A stretch of DNA of 64,000 bases from Elmis aenea (Eukaryota; Arthropoda; Insecta; Coleoptera; Elmidae): contig OX393579.1 of NCBI GenBank assembly GCA_947652605.1, positions 40,926,970-40,990,969 on the forward strand. The letters are read 5' to 3'. Position numbers and translations under genes: made by a program. Below, in pieces: positions 10,976 through 23,640 of this stretch. Under the pieces are notes generated by a model. It was not told the origin of the DNA, did no database searches, and saw nothing but the letters and a program-made list of their open reading frames with translations. The number at the start of each line of letters is the position of its first letter. The first letter of the stretch is position 1.

Positions 10976-12470
10976 GCAGAACTCCAAAACTGTATTGGCT
11001 AACGAAAATTCACAAACAAGACGTATCGCTAAGACAAATAGTGCGCGCCATTGGATTAGCAACCCACCCTCTTTTCCAGATATCTCGCCAGGACACTGCA
11101 GAACTTCATTGAACAATCGGATCATCATATTCATTTCATTCGGTAGCTACAACTGCTAAACATAAACGACAACGACTCCATGTTCAGCTTCGACGTTACA
11201 CTATTATTTTCCAATAAACCGGCAATGGAAGCAGTGGAATTGGCAAGAAAACGACTGATTTCAAACGACCTCGATGGCAACTTAGCCGATCTAATACAGC
11301 TATGCGCACAGTCCACCTACTTCACCTTTAAGGAAGACATCTATGAGCAAACCACGGGAGTAGCCATGGAATCAGCTTCCGCTGGTGATAATGGTGATTC
11401 CTTCGAAAAGCAAGCCCTACACTCTAGTAGATTGAGGCCTTAACACTGGTTTCGATATTTAGATGACACCTTCGTCATCTGGGAACACGGCACAAAATCA
11501 CTTCAGACTTCCTTATACATCTGAATAACCCACACAAGGACAAAATTCACGATGGAGGAAAATAAGAATGGAGCTTTACTTTTCCTGGTCGTACTGGAGA
11601 AGAGAGAAGCCAACGGAAGACTAGGCTAATGCGTATACCGCAAATTAATTCAAACCAACAGGTATTTAAACGCTGCATCACACCACCACCTGGCCCAAAA
11701 ACAAGTAGTGACCAACACGTTAATCCACAGAGCCAAAGAAATATGTACCCCAGAGACCATCCAAGAAGAATTAAACATGGTTACAAGAGCTCTGCAGCAA
11801 AACGGTTATCAACAAAGGCATGTACTTCGAGCCGTACATAGAAGTGCCACGCCAACAGAAAAAGCAAAGAAGGACTACATCGCTACAACTTACCTACCCT
11901 ACATCGGATGAGTAACCAACAAAATATCGAAAATACTCCAGAAACACAACTTTAAAAAAGTCTTCACCGCTCCAGTGACGCTCTCCAATAAACTTTGAAG
12001 AACGCCTGGCTCAGAACCGAATCACCCAGGCATATTCAGCATACCCTACTCCTGTGGAAAAGTGTACGTAGGATAGACTGACAGAATCAAACGAACGCGC
12101 CTCAAGGAGCATGAATGGCAAACAAAAAGACAACAAGTAGAAAAATTGGCCGTAGCAGAACATGCCTAGGGCACGGGGCATACCGTACTTCTTCACGAAA
12201 CAAAATTACTGGCCCCCGCTAACCACTTCTGGCCGAGACTATACAGGGAATCCACGGAAATTGTTAAGAACCTCAACAACTTCAATAGAGATACAGGCTA
12301 GCAACTACCAAACATCTGGAAATCGGTCATCATGAAATCGCTGACGTGGAACGAACTCATCAGGTGGAACGCCACGCCTCTACAGCCAGTTGTATAAATC
12401 TAACAACAAATCTACCAAATCAGTCGTTTGATAAAGACCAAGATAGTATGGTCGAAACATCATGTAATAA
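10976..12470 (+). pseudogene. Penelope-like retroelement, 5'-truncated and frameshifted
   Basis: Penelope-like elements encode a reverse transcriptase related to telomerase plus a C-terminal GIY-YIG endonuclease. Reading across frames from 10981 gives PKLYWLTKIHK, then SMFSFDVTLLFS and EQTTGVAMESA (11179-11390). Next come the catalytic RYLDDTFVIWEHG (YLDD at 11456-11467), then RYLNAASHHH with TLIHRAKEIC (about 11665-11740). GIY-YIG text follows: FSIPYSCGKVYVG at about 12037, EHEWQTKRQQVEKLAVAEHA, FWPRLYREST and NFNRDTG. Several stops and frameshifts break the frame and the N-terminus is missing. The 3' end holds a hammerhead-like motif and a short A-run. The family assignment is secure and the copy is dead. 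Confidence 0.92.
12428..12461 (+). ncRNA. hammerhead-ribozyme-like motif at Penelope-like 3' end
   Basis: TTGATAA (12428-12434) is followed by a 4-bp stem GACC (12436-12439)/GGTC (12450-12453), then GAAAC (12454-12458). This is the order of a hammerhead core: box 1, stem II, GAAA. Hammerheads are known in Penelope-like terminal repeats. Box 1 departs from CUGAUGA at two places, so this copy is probably decayed. Confidence 0.6.
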
Positions 12471-13517
12471 AAAAAAAACGCGGTTCCAAGCCCGAGAACG
12501 AAGATTGTAACAATCATTCAAGTGATAAGTCTTCACGATCTGATAAATACCATAATCTACAAACATTATCAACGCCATCTGATTTAAGATTTTAACTATT
12601 TTTGTGGGACTAAACCTATGGCATTTTAAAGAAATGTTTAAAAAGTGTCACCGAAAATAAAAATTTTCGATCTTCTTAACTGTATCAAAATTTTGATTCA
12701 TTCTAACTTGATACCAAATTGTGCAAATTTTCTATTTAACCGATTTTATAACTCTTATAATAACCAAGATAACCATGCTGTTATTAGTTATATTGGCGAC
12801 CTTTATATGATATTACAGTTGTGTTAAAACTTTTAAACGCCTAGGCACATTCGAACAAAATTGAAAAATGCTCCATATCTAAAATTTATTTGAAAGTTAA
12901 GCTAAATGTTGATTTAATCTATTTCAGTTCGTGTTTAATCTAAGTTAAGGTCAAATACGTGTTTGTAACTAAAGTGCGCTGTAAAAAATCTATTTAATTT
13001 TCATGATGCAGACCGCTGTTTGTTGGTCAGCAGTATCTCTTATGTACACGCGTAAACTATAACTTTGGAGAAAGATTGCCTGTCCATAATTTAACACAGC
13101 ACACTAGCGCCATAAAATATAAATTCTTGCCTGCTTTCGGGCTATTCATTCGTGAAATTTTCGTTCAATATTTAGATTTACTGAGTGTGTTTGGGTGTGA
13201 TGCTGATAAACAGTTATGCGAAGGGTAACCATAATGCGAGTACATTTATCAAATTTTGTTTGATCTGCGAAAGTTATGTTTACCTGAAATCGCTCATATA
13301 TTGTGAATAATGTTGTGTGTAATAAAAGTAAATATTTCGCGAAACGTGTAGCTTTAAAGTTGTTGTTCGATCTACTTAATGTAAATTTCAAATAAACGGC
13401 GTTCTTCGAAGTATTTAATTAATTTTAAAGCCGTGAATCGCTATTTTTAAATTGCAATATACCGAATGCACAAAAATGAAATGTTTTTGCCGTTTTAACG
13501 AATCCCTTACTTTTACA
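12471..13517. other. AT-rich DNA, nothing recognised
   Basis: Short open frames (for example 12645-12827 plus, 13146-13391 minus) show no domain or coding bias. No repeat boundary seen. Confidence 0.4.
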
Positions 13518-15140
13518 TAGTGTTGCCACGAGATGAGACGAGATTTTATCCATTCTCGATCTCGATCTGAAAGATTCTCGAACTCGAAAATTTTCGAATG
13601 TGCTTTTTCGATCTAGAACTCGAGAATCTAGATTTTCGAATTTAAAGTATGTGCGAACCGAACTGAGACACTTGCAAAGCTTTAACTGAGTGTCCTTGAT
13701 GATATATTGTGACCCCGCCCGAGATCAATTATTTTATTTTACTTCAATGTTATTTCATTTACTTTTAAATGAATAACATTGCAACAAATGCTGATGCATC
13801 AGTTACTAAAACATGTAACACTTCAAAAGGGCCAAGTTATGAGGATTTCAACTTTGGTAAAACACAATAACTTTAAAATATTACGGTCGTAACGTGGGCC
13901 CTACACAGCCAGCATTTGGGTTTCGACAATCAACAAACGATTTGTTGATAAAGTTGTACATCATAAGTAGAACAAACTACTCGCACAAGTATGTGTTTAT
14001 AGGAAAGAAACAAAGATGCAGTAAATGACAACAGGGAACCAAAAATCTTGAGACAGTCGCGCTTGGGTAGTTAAGAACCAACCACCGAGAAATGTAAAGC
14101 CAGTTGAAAAATAAAGCAGTTTGTTGTTAAAATTTTTGTGTTTTATTGGTTTCTTACTGTGTAATAATTGTTCTAGACCTGTGTATTACGTAAAACAACG
14201 TTTGAGGGTCCAACCACTTTATAAAGACGATCACGAGCCATAACTAACAAGAACAAATATTAGAGTAATAAGTACTCTTCCACAACAGTGCGGCCTATGT
14301 ATAGTTCGGTCCGTCACAATATCGAACCAAGATCGACTCAGACGTCGGTTTATTGGGCCACAGACCGAGGCTCCGCGCTCAGAGAAGCATCGCACTTACA
14401 AATTACTTTTTCCGTATACCCCGCAAAACCTCCAGACAGGCTCTGTTTAGAACAGTGTGGTTTCAAGTTCGATGATTTCCCATTTAAGCAAATACTGTGA
14501 ACGGATATTGCTACATGCTACTTTTACATTCGTTTCTTTATAACAAATGTTTCAGCTAACATCGTGTGGTATACAGTGTTTACAAAGTTTATTAGTATTT
14601 TGTGGTATTAGTTATTGCCATTATAAAACTAGTCTACATTCGTAAAATATTAGTTTTCACAAAATGAACCGCAAAAAGTGCTTATTTTGGAAGCGATAAC
14701 TGCGTAGTAAAAGAGGACGATAATTCGGTAAAAGGTACAGGTTATAAGAATAGTGAAAGTGAAGATACATCGAACGATTTATCAACAGGGCAAACGTCTA
14801 ATGAGAAAAATAAAAACAAAAAAATAAGCGCTCTAGAGCAGATGAGAGTTCAAGTAAAGCACATTTGTTTCGGGACACTCTCTCATGGATATTAAGTGAA
14901 ATCAAAACGACTCAAAGAATGGTAAAAAGAAATCTGTAGATTATGTCATTCAAAAACAGTATTTAAAATAAATTAAAAGTTAAATTTGTGAAGGTTTCAA
15001 AAAAATTTAAACAAAATGTATATACCTATGAAACTATTTGTAGTTTTTCTACAAATAAAAATACTGTCGAGATCGAGAATTTAAGAATCTCGTCTCGAAA
15101 ATTCGAGAATATTGTTAATTTCGTCTCGAATATTTTGTTA
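13518..15140. repeat. probable decayed transposon rich in CTCGA/GAGACGAG motifs
   Basis: The left part (13518-13640) and right part (15062-15140) carry clusters of TCTCGA, CTCGAGA and GAGACGAGA motifs in both orientations, as in subterminal regions of hAT elements. The left end could start TAGTGTTGCCACGAGATGAG, but no matching right terminus or target duplication is visible. About 13.9-14.25 kb resembles terminal sequence of a retroelement but cannot be delimited. The interior near 14690-14940 is slightly coding-like with no identified domain. Confidence 0.35.
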
Positions 15141-15379
15141 TTCGTTGAATAAATGCGTAAAATAAATTCGTTGTAAAAATAATTTTGTAATACTTAAAAG
15201 TCGAGTTTTGTATTGTTTTTATTGTATAGGCATTTTGATTAAGATAGTCCAATAAAAAAAGCTGTTTCATAATCATTAAACGAAAAGCTGCTTTAGAAAA
15301 ATTAATAAATTTTGGTTTATTTCTGATTTAATGTTTTACTTTTACATTAATTAAAATTTGCGTTAAATGACAAAACTAA

Positions 15380-15843
15380 TTTGTCTTTTGTTTCATGGAA
15401 CTCTTTAGCTTCATAGGACTTTTTGATGAATTTTATTTGTTTTGAGCCTAAATATCAAAATAAATATATTTAAGCTTATATTATTAAAAAGAGAGAAAAA
15501 AACTTCTTTATGAGGTCATAGAAAGTATGGTTTCCATTAAAAAAAATCTGCAAGTTTGCAATTTATCTAAGAATTGAAACAATATTAAAACAAAAGAATG
15601 TTTTAATTTTATAGTGCGTAAAAACATCTATAACTTTTTCCCCAAAATTATTTTTGTACCATCAACTATAAGCGACTTAAAAAATGTCTATTTCGATTTT
15701 TGTTTATTATCTAGCGTGTCATGGAAATTTTTAAAAACATTAAAGCATCACTGAATAGGTCTCAGAAAAGGAAAACAATTTGTCTAATTTAAACTTCTTT
15801 GTAGCTCTTACCGTTAACGGGATCCCAATAGTAGCCCTTCTTT
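15380..15843. repeat. MITE copy, right part (pair with 28983-29410)
   Basis: The body (about 15392-15470, GATGAATTTTATTTGTTTTG) matches 29270-29335 in the same orientation. The right end (about 15700-15843, through GGGATCCCAATAGTAGCCC) is the reverse complement of the left end at 28990-29130. Together the two copies imply a parent with inverted termini. Confidence 0.65.
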
Positions 15844-16517
15844 GCGTAATTTATAAAAGCAAATAAGACGAAGTGATAATAATGTATGAGAGAGCCTTTA
15901 TGTGAAAGTATATGTGAACAGATAGATTATTAAACAACTCTGAAACCCAATGCATTATTTCATAGTACACACTACACAGGTATTGCTACGTTTGAGAGTA
16001 GCAAAGAATTGGTGCAACTCACGTTTGATGTATAACAATAATCTTTTAAGTATTTTGCTACTTTAAATGCTTTTAAAATTTATAAAACCTTTATGAATAA
16101 ATGAATAAATCATGTATTTAAATTTGTATAAAGCTTTCGACTGTTCATTATACATACCGTAATGTAATAAATTTTGACTGGCTGTTTATGTTTTTATACT
16201 TGTAATGTTATTCCGAAACATTCCGCTATTTGTTCGACGATTTTTAATCCGGTTCAAGATTTACGGCGCAAAATAAGAACGCGGTTCAGGGAGCAATATT
16301 GGACGATGGAATGTAATTTTACTTTTTGTTTAATAAAATATTAGTTTTTATTACTTGAAAGCAACTAGGAATGTGAAAATTTCGTAATAAGGCAATTTTA
16401 TTGTTCACGCAAATAGGAAAAACTCACTTTAATATTAAATAAGTCTTTGTAGCTGTGCTTTACATGGTGTTGCAAACTAACTCTACTATATAAAATATAA
16501 GTTTTGTCAGTTTTAAC

Positions 16518-18096
16518 CAGGGTTGGGCAAAATTTGATCTTAATTAAAAAAATAACGAATTTTTGATTTTTTTTAAGAAACTTGCCTATTCTTTCTTATT
16601 TGCAACTAATTTATTCATTACTCACCCTACATTATATCTTCTGTACAGCGTCATTTAAAAAGTATCAACAAATGAAAATTTTTTTTTAATTAAAAATTTC
16701 TCAGAAACTTTTATTCTTGATAAAAGTTGGTGGATGACTTAAAATTAATTTTAATATGGGAAAAATTTCATAAAAATTCATACGATACTAGTTAAAGTGA
16801 TTTCAGAATTATTTCAAGAGCCTTATTTTAAGAGTCACAAAAAAACTTTATAGAGAAAGATTGTTTAAATTTCAAAGATACGACCAAAGTTGAAATTTGT
16901 CGTTAAAATTTCAATTTTTATTCTTATAACAATTTTAACATCAAAAACTTTTAAGTTAAAAAAAGTTTAATATAATTCATATAAAACTAGATTTTAACGA
17001 TTTTAGAAATATTCGAAAAGAGTAAAGTACCCTTAATTTTTTTAAAGTTTGAAAAAAGTTGTTAACAATTTAAAAATAATATTAAATAAATTATCGTTTT
17101 TTCCCTCTGATTTTCTTTTTAAACTCCTTACATAAGAGCACTTTAACGTTGGCAATTGTTTTAAAATCGCTAAAAGATAGTGTTGTATGTTGTATGAACT
17201 TTTATCGAGTTTTTTTAAACTCAAAATAAGTTTTAGATCATGCACCAACTTTTTTCAAGAATAAAATTTTTCGATTATCGATAATAAAAAACTTATCTAT
17301 TAGCTGCAAACTTTTTGAAGAAGCTAATAGGCAATATATCCGGTGGTTGTTTAACCTCTTAAGCGCCGCGCTTGGCAAAGCAAAGTGCGCTCCTAGGCGG
17401 GGGACTGATTTTTAACGCGTGCGTATATATACGTCACGTCCATAATCTGAACAGATACATACGTCATGGCCATTGCATAGAAGAAATAATAAAATCCGGT
17501 TCATATTATGAATTATTATTTATTATTTGAAGCAAACTTATTACAGTAATAATAATAAAAAAATTATTTTGTTATTAAAAATTAACGTAATACAGTAGTA
17601 AAAAATATTAAAATAATTTTTTTTTTGGTTTTATAAATAAACACATTACGGACGTATAAAAACAATTATAAAATATTTTTTTTATTATATAAAACAATCT
17701 CATTGCAGTAATAATATTAAAAAAATAAAAAATTCTAATGTTGTTTAAAATAAACGCGTAAAATGTATATCACAGCAAACAGGTCGAAACAAGTTTACAA
17801 ACACGACGTCTTATAGTACAGATAAACTAATGAAAACGTGCAGGCGAAAATATTCGACAAGTTCACAGAGATACACACGAATTTGTACAACGCGAATATA
17901 TCCGTCATACGCGCAAACTAACCAAAATTCAGATGACGAATATATACGTCATAAGCGCGTAAGAGGTTAAGCGGGTGGAAGTAAAACGTGCATTTAATTT
18001 ATGTGACGTGTGACGTTAAATCGTGAAAAAAAAAAGTTTGATTAAAATCATGATTTAAATTTTTTTAAATCAGCTGATTTAAATCAGTCAACCCTG
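16518..18096. mobile_element. hAT-type element, CAGGGTTG termini, piggyBac inside
   Basis: It starts CAGGGTTGGGC and ends GTCAACCCTG, flanked by a perfect 8-bp duplication GTTTTAAC (16510-16517, 18097-18104). Ends are rich in GATTTAAATCA-type motifs. A 612-bp piggyBac-type insertion splits it. Its right 140 bp recur inverted at 31250-31392. No transposase recognised in the interior. Confidence 0.88.
17355..17966. mobile_element. piggyBac-type MITE
   Basis: TTAA lies on both sides (17351-17354, 17967-17970) and the termini CCTCTTAAGCGC and GCGCGTAAGAGG are inverted repeats, as in piggyBac. The interior has repeated TATATACGTCA motifs and no ORF. The related copy at 31.3 kb reads straight across this point with a single TTAA, confirming the boundaries. 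Confidence 0.92.
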
Positions 18097-18497
18097 GTTT
18101 TAACTGATTTTAATCGGTTCGAAAAAGTTTAAATTTTCCAAATATAATATAAATGTTTGCATCATACACATATATTTAGGTTTCGCTTTCTTGCAACGAC
18201 CATGAGATTACATTTTTTAAATTGGGTCAAACACATATTTCATTTTTTCCCAGTATTGTACATATAAAATAAATGTTCTGTGCGTCGATGTTGTGTAGTT
18301 TTTGTTTCATTAAAACGTGTATTATAAATACTTGTACATGTTACCGCCTTTTATGTGCTAAAAATTGTGCAAAGAGTGCGCAAAACGTATATTTCTACAT
18401 AATATTAAAATAAATATTCATTAATTTAAACAGACATACGAAAAACCTGGACTTAACATGTTACTTTATTAAAAGAGTTGAGCCAAAACAAAATGAT

Positions 18498-18674
18498 ATG
18501 CATACATTTAAAACAATGTGGAATGTTAAAAATGTTAATTTAGGTTTATTTTCGTTTTATACTGAGGAACTTTCTATCATGGAAAACGATTTAAAATTAC
18601 CAAATATAAACGAAGAGGTCCTTAATACTTATAATTATGCATTTAAAATCTATGTAAACGCAAAAAATAAACAG
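18498..18674 (+). CDS. unrecognised ORF, possible first exon
   Basis: Not recognised. An ATG at 18498 opens 59 codons with a charged, ordinary composition (SIMENDLKLPNINEEVLNT and so on), ending at ACAG with GTATTT next, a usable but weak donor. No domain or signal peptide is visible, and no partner exon was found nearby. It may be chance in AT-rich DNA. Confidence 0.2.
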
Positions 18675-20379
18675 GTATTTTAATAAAAATAACTTTTTTA
18701 TATTTAGTTTGTAAAATATTTTTAAATACAATCGATTCTATTATGTTAAAATTGTACTGCCAATATAACTTTCATGCTTATTACGTCTTTTTCTGAATGT
18801 ATTTAGTCTTCGGACACAATTTTAAATAATTGTTGGTACAGTTAAACTAACTACAATTTTATAAATAAAGAAACTTGTTTTGTCACCTTAATTTTTTATT
18901 ACTTAAACACATTTAAGTTTTCTGACAAATTTAAAATTAATATTTCTTTAACCAACATACAATTTTTGAATAAAACCCTTTTTTTCATGAGGGATCTCTT
19001 GTATGATGCTATTTCAAGAATTTCGTTTCCTTATCAGACTTTTTAGTAATAAACGAATGACGAATTCCAGCATTTATTACTTTCACAAGTTATTTAAATC
19101 TACTTTCTTTTTCGTTGACAATATTTAATCGATAAAATGAAAAATATAATTATGAAACATTTTTATTGATGTCGGTCGTTAATTTAGTAATTCGAAACCG
19201 TTTTACTAAAACTTTATTAACGGACAAAGTAAAAGTAATGCAGAATATTTTGCTGTTATAAAGTATTATTATTTTATGGTAGTTCAGAGACATCCCACAA
19301 TAGCTATGAAGACTATATTAAATTTGGCTTGCACTGTTGGGATCTTAAATGTTGTAAAAAAAATATGGTACAGTATAAATTTTGTGAGATTTGTACTTTT
19401 TGTTTGAAATTAAAATGTCATCAACAGTTAATTTTGTTTCCGTATTAGTTAAGTTGTTGTCTAAATAAAAAAAGTTACGCTTACTTTTTTGTTACCTAAA
19501 GAAATTATGAAAATACATTTGCTAACTGCACCTAAAATTAGCCATGGTTAGCAAAGACAAACATACAAATATAACGTATAGATGTGTACAATATCATGTT
19601 TTAAATAAAATAATAAATTTAGAATGACATCAAATTTATCTTGGTAGGTTCTGATTATTTAGTTAATGATATTTTTTAGCCACATACATGTAATTAAATT
19701 AAAGAAATATCATTTTCAAAAGTAACACTACTGATTTTATTATATTATTCTGAAATTACGAAATCGTTGTTAGTTAACCTAGTGCCTCCACCAAAATGTT
19801 TTGAAGCAGTATTGTTATTAATAAATAATATTAAACATGATAAAAATATTAGTTTGTTTTAAATAAACTGAATCAATTTTAAAATGTAAATTATATGCAG
19901 GGTTTTTGAAATTCGACTTCAAGCATGGGGATCTCGCTTATTATTTTTAAATAAATTTCCTCTTTTGCAGTGCTCGACCACGTTAATGTTTAGAACCCGC
20001 GCTATTATTCTTTGAAGAATTACCCGAATTTATTATACGAATTTATATGGTGACAAGTACATGATAGGCTTTCAACTATTAGTTTGTTGATTGGTTGTCA
20101 CGGAAACGGCAAAAACTACAACGGCCAGTCTACCTGATTTATAGTGGTTCTTCTCCAAAACGCATTTTTTTCAAATTTGACAATGTATGTAGAAGTAAAA
20201 TACAATGTGTGATACATCAGTATATTCAAATAAAAAATTATTTTATTCTGTAAATGGAAAAAATTATGCCCATAAGAAAAAATAAAATTGGTTGTTATAA
20301 AACAAAAACGAATTGACCTGGGAATCACCATCCGATTCTGCTTAAAAAGTTGCTTAAGAAATGGGGAGTATCAATGCCC
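18675..20379. other. AT-rich DNA with one MITE-like terminus
   Basis: Nothing coding recognised. At about 19898-19930 GCAGGGTTTTTG is followed by ATGGGGATCTCGCTTATTAT, the subterminal core of the ACAGGG elements, but no opposite end is visible. Confidence 0.4.
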
Positions 20380-20619
20380 CGGGCGCCAGTCTTGGGGGAG
20401 CCGCGAAGACAAAATATTTTTGCATTTATTTCACTTTTTTAAAGCCAGAAAACTAAAATGTCATTATAATTTTAAAATTTGTTCTCATTATAGTGTATCT
20501 GAATAAATAATACATTATTTTACTTGAAACTCACAAACTACAATAAAAATATGGACGAGTGGGGGCGCAAAAAAAAAAAATATGTGCCTTGGGCGCCATT
20601 TACCCTCGCTACGCCACTG
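20380..20619. repeat. truncated hAT-like end (...TACGCCACTG)
   Basis: The segment ends CCCTCGCTACGCCACTG, whose reverse complement CAGTGGCGTAGC is a typical hAT-like terminus. The interior has two GGGCGCCA blocks. No left terminus or duplication found. Confidence 0.35.
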
Positions 20620-21003
20620 GTCACATTGTGTCTAAAACTTGATACACTTTCCCATGTGAATTACTTTCAGTATTGAAAATGACTCATTTTTTAGTACTCG
20701 CGTGTAATACGCACCTGAGTTTTAGCGGGCAAAAATGAGTGTGCGTATTATAAGCGACATTTTACTTTTTTGTTTTAAAATAATACAATTTGTATTACTT
20801 TTAGTTGATAATTTATTTATTTGGCTAGCTGATTTATTGTGTTTAGAACTCTTCGAAATGTTATAATGATGTATGTAGTTACAAATTTTGTAATAAATTC
20901 ACGTCGAATTGTTAATTATTGGTTTGAGAATATTATACAATTTTGTGAATTATATCTCCTGTAAGTACTAAACACTATTTCATAAACAAAAAATTGTACT
21001 TAC

Positions 21004-21255
21004 CGACAAACCATGGATTTCTCCGATTATTTTCAACGTTCAAACTCAAAAAGTATTCTTCGAAGCCTTTTACAGGATTTGCCAGTGGTTGTACCGATAA
21101 TGTGCCTTCCACTTCAGCCTCATTTCCATTGGAGACGAGAGACCTTGCACTCCAACCATCGGATCCTATCCAAGAAAAACTTCCAGTTGCATTGCTTCGT
21201 TTTACAGCACGCATAACTCCTGCCACCTCCTGGTCTGATCCAAATATGATAGTTC
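21004..21255 (-). CDS. metabotropic glutamate receptor exon (ligand-binding domain)
   Basis: A single 252-bp exon with phase-1 ends on both sides. On the minus strand the acceptor TTTTACAG is followed by codons giving TIIFGSDQEVAGVMRAVKR, then FSWIGSDGWSAR, EVEGTLSVQP, NPVKGFEEYF and NRRNPWFV. It ends with a strong donor GTAAGT at 20998-21003. WIGSDGWxxR and NxRNxWF are signatures of the class C GPCR Venus-flytrap ligand-binding domain in metabotropic glutamate receptors. The wording is closest to the insect mtt-like group as I recall it, so the subfamily is tentative. The frame is intact with no stops. Flanking exons were not found, so both adjoining introns are long. Upstream exons should lie at higher coordinates. 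Confidence 0.85.
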
Positions 21256-21991
21256 CTGTAAAAGAAACTCCGCTTTAGTTTGTATTTTAACATGGAAAAA
21301 GATTTTTCATAATAATGCGTTTCTCCAACCTCCAGATATCACATAAAATCATAAAATAGATCATCTGCAAGCGACATAATCGGTGGAAGCTGGAGATAAA
21401 ATAGCTATGTTCCCTGGCGATTTATGTCCATATTATTTGGCTTTTAAGAAAACTTTCAGGTTGTATTGTTGCCATAAAGTGAATTGCTTTTTGTTTAGTG
21501 TATTTTTAAATGGATTTTAAAGGCGTAATTTTGAGAAAGACAATTATTATGATTGTAAAGCGCATAATAGCTCATAGAGAACATGTAATGCGCTGCCCAA
21601 AAACGGACTGGGAGTAAATGTATTTCCTATTATTAAAAAAATACCAATGCTGGTACATAGGTTTCGATTTACGCACAGTTGTATAGTTTTATATTTACAT
21701 TAAACCTAATTGTATAATGTAACATAATAAGCTATAGCCTACAGATGCAATTTGATTTGTATTTGTTCCGAACAAACATATCAGTTCGCTAGTAAATCTA
21801 ACCACAATAATATAAATCAATTAATTAATACATTTACATATGCAATACTAAACTAATATTTTAACCCTGTGTTAAGATTGACTTAATTAATTCCTTATAA
21901 ACTTAACGTATCCCTACACCTACGGGTAGATGGGAATTTGATTATATATATAAACTTAACGCTGTTGTTCAATTGTAATAGAAATAATAAT
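21256..21991. other. receptor intron sequence, nothing else recognised
   Basis: AT-rich, no ORF or repeat boundary. Lies upstream of the minus-strand receptor exon. Confidence 0.4.
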
Positions 21992-22800
21992 ACAGGGTGT
22001 CATTAGTGCGGGATCGGTAGATTGTGGCTAAACGGTTTGAGATAGAAAGTTGATTCAAACGCTATTTCATACAATTGTCTTCCGAACACGATAAAAATAT
22101 TTTCATATATACAGGGCGGGCGAATCACCTCTCTGGAACTAATAGCAACTTTTAAATTTCAAATACAACACCCCATTTTTTATTTAATATTTTTGACCGC
22201 ATTTATTTTAGCTTTGCATCAATTTAAAATACAACAGGTATTTATACGGCGTTTAAAAAAAATAGTTTTCAAAAATTTTCAAGGTTATAAGTGTTTATTT
22301 AAAAAATTCTCCCGAAGTTATGTTTCGAAGTCCAGAGTTGTAATTTGGTAAGGACATGCAGCAAATATTGCTCTATTCGCTCGATATGAAAAAGTTTGAA
22401 TCACGCATACAGGGTGTTCATAAATACATAGGTGGCAACTTCCATGATTTTCAAAAGCTCGTAACACAATTTTTTCAAATGCAAACCCCTATATTTTTCC
22501 ATGTCATCGAATTCATCTTTAAGAGATCTTCATTTTTTGTGAAGTGTGTCCCATACCCAAAACTCATACTTTTCGAGATATTAGACTTTTTTTCTTCTAA
22601 ACCTTATCGATAAAAATAAGAATGCCGTGGAAATTGAAAAAAACCGACTTTTCACTTCACTAACGTCAAAAACTTGTCATTTATTTCTTGAATTATTGCA
22701 TTTTCATTATGAATTTATATGAGTGTATATTAGCCAAAAAGCCGTTAAAACACGTTAACCGCCGCAATGTTACATTTTTTGGTGGTTTCTGGGCCACCCT
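21992..22800. repeat. cluster of ACAGGG-type MITE ends
   Basis: ACAGGGTGTCATTAGTGCGG at 21992, ACAGGGCGGGCGAATC at about 22110 and ACAGGGTGTTCATAAATACA at 22409 all point rightward. The reverse terminus CCACCCTATA is at about 22793. Pairings among them are not clear, and the cluster looks like nested, decayed copies. Confidence 0.4.
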
Positions 22801-23490
22801 ATATTTTTATTGTAAATTGCTAAAAATAATATAAAATAATCATTTATTATGACTTTTTATTTTTTTCATGCAATTAAATCGGTTTTTTAGGTGCGAATCA
22901 CCTTTGCATCGCGCGGCCTGAGGAGAACTTTTTTACTGACTGGGCCGGGCGGTGCACACGTGTGTTCAGTGAGAAAAATTTTACTGTTTCCTGTTTTACT
23001 ATTGTGCATAACTGTTCATTGTAATCGTCAAGTCATAATTTCGCCTAGTTGTTTTTTTCTTCATGTTTTGTTTATTTAATTTTTTAAAAATTTTTTTTTT
23101 AAATTTATTTTTACATTTTTTGAGAAAAAATGTGTGATTTGATAAATTTGTAATAACGTATATTATAAATTTTTATTTGGCACCATTGTTATTATTTTAT
23201 TCAATATTAGTACCCTTAAAATTTGGTCTAAACAGGTAAAACATGACCCTCTATAACTGGCCACCTGTAGTACAAAGTAGTTCAAATTCGACCGCGCTAA
23301 CTATGTACATTTGTTCACCACGCCACACTTTTCCATTGCCCATAAGCATTTCATTATGATGTGAATCGCCGGTGAACTGCGGGACCTGAAGGTAATATGT
23401 TGGTGCGCAGCAACTGTGATTCACGCAACCCATTGAACAAATGTAGTGCGAATCGTACGTGATGCACACGGCGGTTAACGTGTTAAAATC

Positions 23491-23640
23491 GTAGTTATTA
23501 TGTGATCGTAAAAAAAGTATGCTACATAACACGAGTTGTAAAGCAATTACGCACTCGTGGAAAAACGCACTAGCCGGCACGCGGCTCCGTGCGCAACTTT
23601 TTCACTCGTGCATACTTCTTACAACTCTTGTTACGTAATA
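23491..23640. repeat. dispersed repeat, copy 1
   Basis: Matches 29908-30033 (TACATAACACGAGTTGTAAA and ACAACTCTTGTTA.GTAATAT in both), with an extra GC-rich stretch here. The two outer blocks are imperfect reverse complements, so the unit is hairpin-like. The 109-codon frame over this area appears to be fortuitous. Confidence 0.7.

Noticed and set aside
23251..23580. 109-codon minus-strand open frame
   Set aside because: It overlaps a dispersed repeat shared with 29.9 kb, has no domain or splice context, and its Cys/His content follows the repeat.
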